NCBI GenBank assembly: GCA_963921195.1
Contig: OY992540.1
Coordinates: forward strand, 178,422,778 to 178,486,777
Reading direction: 5' to 3'
DNA from: Pegoplata infirma
Lineage: Eukaryota > Arthropoda > Insecta > Diptera > Anthomyiidae
DNA: 64,000 nucleotides
Made by a program: the position numbers and the translations under genes. Below, piece by piece: positions 60,375 to 64,000 of this stretch (the stretch's first letter is position 1; every line of letters starts with the position of its first letter). The notes below the pieces were generated by a model. That model saw nothing but the letters and a program-made list of their open reading frames with translations, made no database searches and was not told where the DNA came from.

Positions 60375-61236
60375 CAGTGGTCGGCACCCATTGCACGCTG
60401 GAGCCGAACACAATCGGTTATTCACATGTATACAACACGAATGTCAACAAAAAATCAACAAAGAGCATAAAAAGAACAAATATTTTATTCAGTAACAAGC
60501 TTACTTTCTTCAAAGCAGGTTGATGTCGCTTTGTTGAAGAAATACACCAACACATGCATATTTTTATTAAAACACAAATACTTTCATATGCCTCTTTCTG
60601 CCGACCACTGCACTATAGGAAATTTTACCCATTTTTTGGCCAAAAGTCAAAATTAAAATTTTTGCAAACATTATTTTTTTTCACATTAATATAAAAAAAA
60701 CTTAACAAAGTAAACAATTCTTTCTCAATTTTTCGACAGAATTGATGTACTGTCACTTTATCAGTAGTTTTTCTTGCAATTTCTTACTTAGTTATAAAAT
60801 AACGATTGAGAGCAGCGAATTTTGTGATAGCTTCTAACAAAAGTTTTTATATTAAGAATTTATAGTTTTTAAAAACTAAAAAATGGAAAATAATGTCAAA
60901 GGTGAGTACTTTAATGATAAATAGTGAAATGTTGGTGAACTCATCTATTAGATCGATTTTATTGGAAAAATTGAAGTGACCTTAAGATGAACTTATTGAA
61001 GTATGTATTGGAATTTTATTTTGACTTTAAAAAAAATGATAGCATATGTTAGCTATAAAACCATAAAAGTTCTCTAGGACAATCAATTACCTTCCGAATT
61101 TAAAAAATTTCAAGGTCGGATATGTGCAAACTTTTTTTTTATACCCATTTTTCCAGGTGACTACTGAGTGCCAAATTCAGAGTTATTTAATACATGGCGA
61201 GAGAAATAAAGCAGATGTGGATAAGGAGCCGCTATT

Positions 61237-61611
61237 TCTGACCATTTCTTTTCATACATTGCTGAGAGTGAATGTTTCGAAAACTTTAAACAATATATAA
61301 AGGAGGAATTAAGAATATTTTGTTCAAATATAAATATGAAAAGGATTAAAAGTTGTAGGAGTTTGAAAATTTTTGAAAGACAGCATGCTGTTTGGCTTAA
61401 AGGCAATACTTGGCTAAAAAAAACTTGAAACGCAGCCTGCCTCCACTAAATCGAAACCTGGGCGACCGCAATTAACTTTTTTGTCAAAATCTGCGAGAAC
61501 AAAAATACGAGTTACAGCAGAAATCTCTAAAGATCTAAATAGGGAAGTTGAGCCCCTAGCTCTTGCATCATCTACGGCTGCCCGTAGTGGCATTTTGAAA
61601 TGTAGTTGACG
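61237..61611 (+). pseudogene. Degenerate protein-coding remnant inside the Transib-like element
   Basis: Two adjacent plus-strand frames read like one broken gene: about 61237-61428 (includes FKQYIKEELRIF and FERQHAVWLKGNTWLKK, ending at a TGA after an 8-base A-run), and 61427-61609 in another frame (includes KPGRPQLTFLSKSARTKIRV, ending TGA at about 61607). The switch coincides with the A-run, so a one-base change would explain it. Upstream, ATGGAAAATAATGTCAAAG at about 60883 is followed by GTGAGT and a TTTTTCCAG acceptor near 61156, suggesting a first exon and intron. Its position suggests a transposase N-terminal region; I cannot confirm Transib homology. Confidence 0.4.
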
Positions 61612-61707
61612 ATTTTTGAATAAAATCCTTATTAAAAAGTAGATTTGTTTGACACTTCTTAACATTGTTAAAATAAATTTCTACTGTTATCTTCGAAAGT
61701 TAGTGTA

Positions 61708-61865
61708 CACTCAAAAAAAAATATTGTAAAAACAGTTTAGAAAACCATATAATCTATCAAGGATCTAAAAAATCTTAGATGCGGCAACTTATAACCCGGG
61801 AACCCTGTTTGGAACTAATTATTAGGTAATTTTTTAGGTAACTTTACTAATTTTTTTTTTGAGTG
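61708..61865. mobile_element. TA-flanked MITE (158 bp) inside the Transib-like element
   Basis: Lies between TA (61706-61707 and 61866-61867), starting CACTCAAAAAAAAA and ending TTTTTTTTTTGAGTG. Same terminal style as the MITEs at 41807 and 46813. No ORF. Confidence 0.85.
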
Positions 61866-62013
61866 TATGAAAACCTTAAAGAGTCACTCCCTCCCTCTAA
61901 AGAGTCTTCCAAAAGTCAAATAAAAAAAATCAGTCAAATCGGTCCAGCCGTTTGGCTGTAAATAATTTTGGCCAAAAAAAGGGTAAAATTTCCTATAGTG
62001 CACTGGTATAAAT

Positions 62014-63560
62014 AATAAAATATTTGAGAGATTGTGTGAAGAGGATGAGAAGATAACAATTGAAGAAGCACTCCGAAAAGCTCTTATTATGGAAATGAAG
62101 TTGGTATCGAAAGTCAATAATGACATGCAAGTTGGAAATATAAAAAATGGAAAGTATAAGAAAAAAATCAACAACAGTAACAACAACAACAACAAAAAGA
62201 ACATCAGACAAAATAACAACGATTATGCTAATAAAAAGAAACAACAAACAACAGCCTGTTCTCATTGTGGGTGGCGAAATCATAAATCAAATGACTGCCG
62301 ATTTAAGAATAGTAAGTGCAACTTCTGTGGAAAGGTTGGACATTTGGCATCAGTTTGCAGAGGAAAGGATAAAGTTGTAAATTATGTATCAGAATCAGAT
62401 AGTGAAGATTTTAATAAAAATAATTCTAATGACTTTTCTATTTACAGTATCAGTAGTAACAAAAATTGTGGCAATTCAACTAAGCTCTACAAAGTTTTAA
62501 TAAAAATAGATGGAATTTCTATTGATGTGGTTTGTGATTCTGGTGCTCCATGTAGTTTGGTATCGGAATCGTTTATTGACAAGTTGAATAAAAAAGTAAG
62601 TCTCAAACCTTGTAATGATCCATATGTTGACTATAATGGAAATAAAATTAAATTGTTAGGAGAATATGATGAGATCATTGAGGTAAATGGAACAAAAAGA
62701 AAAGTGAAACTTGTAGTGACAGATAATGATAGTAGTCCTTTATTTGGTAGAAATTTTTTGAGAACTTTTAATTTTGAACTTGTTCAAGTAAACTCTATTA
62801 GCTCGGATCAAAATTCCATCATGACAGAGCAAATAAAAAATGAATTTCATGAAGTTTTTAGTAATGGCCTTGGAAGTTACAAGTTAGGAAAAATTTCTCT
62901 AGCTATTGACAAGGATGCAAAACCTACCTTTTGTAAGCCGCGTCCAATGCCATTAGCTTGGAAAAGTAAAATTGAGGAAAATCTGAGGGAGTTAATTGCA
63001 AACGATGTTTTAGAGCAAGTTGATCATTCAGAATGGGGTACACCACTTGTTCCAATTTTGAAGCCGAATGGTGACATTCGAATTTGTGGCGACTACAAAG
63101 TCACCATGAACAAATATTTGTCTGATTTTAAATATCCATTGCCGTTGATAAATGAAATATTTGCTTCACTTCAAGGAGGTCAAATGTTTTCAAAACTAGA
63201 TTTATCTAGCGCATATAATCAGCTTATACTTGATGACAAATCACAACTTTTATGTACGTGGTCAACGCACATTGGCACTTTAAAGATGAAACGTTTACCT
63301 TTTGGAATTAAACCTGCTGCTGGAATATTTCAAAAGACAATGGAAACCTTATTACAAGGTATACCATTCGTAGTTGTATATCAGGATGATATTACGGTAT
63401 CTGGTAAGAATATGACAGAACACATTCAAAATTTAAAATCTGTGCTTACTAAATTGTCGCTAGCAGGTCTTAAACTCAATTTATCAAAATGTGAATTTTT
63501 CAGAAATGAAATATCGTATTTAGGTTTTACCATTGACAAGTTTGGTCTTAAAAAAAAACA
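62014..63560 (+). pseudogene. gag C-terminus, protease and reverse transcriptase of the Ty3/gypsy-type element
   Basis: Gag and pol share one frame. Counting from the Met at 62032: two CCHC zinc knuckles (C76-x2-C-x4-H-x4-C89 and C96-x2-C-x4-H-x4-C109) that bind RNA; a retropepsin with CDSGAPCSLVS, catalytic Asp 169, DSG instead of the more common DTG; and the reverse transcriptase from about 300 (KPRPMP), with FSKLDLSSAYNQ (Asp 390), LPFGIKPAAGIFQ and the catalytic YQDD at 450-453. An Asn/Lys-rich linker precedes the knuckles. The frame breaks at the nine-base A-run 63550-63558. Downstream, recognisable coding (VSELRAFLGM) is in another frame until 63637. RNase H and integrase are not in the window. 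Order protease-RT is Ty3/gypsy-like. Confidence 0.92.
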
Positions 63561-63566
63561 AGGAAA

Positions 63567-63637
63567 GGATGGATTCTGTGTTAAAGGCACCAATCCCCAA
63601 TAACGTGTCTGAGTTACGTGCATTTTTAGGCATGGTA
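63567..63637 (+). pseudogene. Continuation of pol after the frameshift
   Basis: The frame shifted by one relative to the upstream pol reads SVLKAPIPNNVSELRAFLGM, the normal thumb-connection sequence of Ty3/gypsy reverse transcriptases. It stops at 63637, where a TA and CACAGAAAAAAA begin an unrelated insertion. Confidence 0.8.
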
Positions 63638-64000
63638 CACAGAAAAAAATATCGTAAAATCAAAAGTAACCAAACAAATTGTTAACAACTAAATACTAGT
63701 TCAACAACGTTTTTAATTGTATCAACAATGTATATTGTAATGTGACATTTTTTCATTTTTATTTTATTAATAACACAGACACTTTATAAACTCATTTAAT
63801 CAAGCAAACATATATGTGAGGATAGCACGGTGGTAGTGTGCCAGACTCCAATCATGAAGGTTGCGGGTTCGCTGCCAGTTGGCGGAACACTTGTTTTTTT
63901 TTTTTTTTTTTTTAATTTGTGATTATTTTTTTTTTTTTCGTTATTCTATTTTAAATTTTTTAAACATGTGTGAAGCCACATTATTATTTTATTTTAAATA
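63638..64000. mobile_element. Left end of a TA-flanked insertion running off the window
   Basis: Starts after TA (63636-63637) with CACAGAAAAAAATATCG, resembling the CAC...AAAAAA ends of the other TA MITEs. No right end or second TA boundary is found before the window ends. It is AT-rich with T-runs near 63900 and 63935 and includes a tRNA-like segment. No ORF. Confidence 0.5.
63820..63895 (+). ncRNA. tRNA-like / SINE-head segment with Pol III boxes
   Basis: TAGCACGGTGGTAG at 63823 resembles a Pol III A box, with GCAC/GTGC able to form a D-stem. GGTTCGCTGCC at 63866 resembles a B box (GGTTCRANNCC). They are about 43 bases apart, and a long T-run follows at 63893, which could terminate Pol III. 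I cannot fold a convincing anticodon or T stem, so a tRNA-derived SINE head is more likely than a functional tRNA. Confidence 0.35.

Larger units (their letters stand above)
60611..62000. mobile_element. Transib-like element (1.39 kb) nested in the hAT MITE end
   Basis: Begins CACTATAGGAAATTTTACCC and ends with the complement of the same 20 bases; similarity continues inward to TTTTTTGGCC for over 30 bases. A 5-bp duplication CACTG flanks it (60606-60610 and 62001-62005). Termini starting CAC and a 5-bp duplication are the signature of Transib, the transposon group related to RAG1. The interior holds broken coding sequence (61237-61611) and a TA MITE (61708-61865). Confidence 0.75.
60375..62005. 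mobile_element. hAT-type MITE (236 bp), split by a Transib-like element
   Basis: The gag sequence is interrupted with an 8-bp duplication GTATAAAT (60367-60374 and 62006-62013). The MITE starts CAGTGGTCGGCA (60375) and its other end reads TGCCGACCACTG (60599-60610), a perfect 12-bp inverted pair with the CAG-type terminus of hAT elements. The right duplication is not adjacent to that end, because a second element has entered the terminal CACTG. The MITE proper is 60375-60610 plus the displaced CACTG at 62001-62005. Confidence 0.85.

Noticed and set aside
61884..62283. Minus-strand hydrophobic frames opposite the gag C-terminus, resembling a membrane protein
   Set aside because: They are the complement of the Asn/Lys-rich gag linker; the plus strand carries zinc knuckles in frame.

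Overview
The window is repeat-dense eukaryotic nuclear DNA, almost certainly from an insect. The best guess is a higher (calyptrate-type) fly. That guess rests on the AT-rich composition, a LOA/I/R1-like LINE with RNase H and an (AACCT)n tail, a Penelope-like element with GIY-YIG, Ty3/gypsy remnants, and dispersed repeats ending in ATACCCTCCAAC that I associate with fly genomes. No host gene, rRNA or CRISPR array is supported. It looks like pericentromeric or otherwise heterochromatic satellite invaded by nested transposons.

Satellite. About half of the window (near 33 kb, roughly 60 copies) is a tandem satellite with a unit of about 551 bp: 1-10639, 15493-18736, 22492-26713, 29586-31235, 40388-42997 and 48597-59301. 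All copies run in one direction except an inverted block at about 2944-5050. Each unit is itself built from three diverged sub-repeats (about 201, 168 and 181 bp). Local 2-, 3- and 4-unit duplications are visible.

Insertions, left to right. 10640-15492 is an unclassified element (4-bp target duplication AGAC, 10-bp terminal repeats). 18737-22491 is a hAT-like element (8-bp duplication) that carries a second 901-bp hAT-like element. 26714-29585 is an element with CCCAGACAGAAA ends and a 2-bp duplication; it contains a related 816-bp element with a 2-bp duplication of its own. 31236-40387 is a compound unit flanked by a perfect 31-bp duplication: two inverted arms of ~514-bp tandem repeats, each full repeat carrying a hammerhead-ribozyme-like core, with an apparently intact two-ORF LINE (33066-38094, minus strand) near the centre. 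41807-42086 is a TA-flanked MITE. 42998-48596 is a head-to-head pair of Penelope-like elements (RT + GIY-YIG), the minus copy broken by a frameshift and a 947-bp palindromic hAT-like element, the plus copy by a TA MITE.

Right end. At 59302 the array is cut by a Ty3/gypsy-type LTR element (LTR, primer-binding site, gag, zinc knuckles, protease, reverse transcriptase) that runs off the window. Its gag is split by a hAT-type MITE, whose end is split by a Transib-like element, which in turn carries a TA MITE. With the satellite this gives five levels of nesting, each readable from its target-site duplication. The genes here are all transposon genes. Only the LINE has both ORFs intact; the Penelope and gypsy copies are broken and look immobile.
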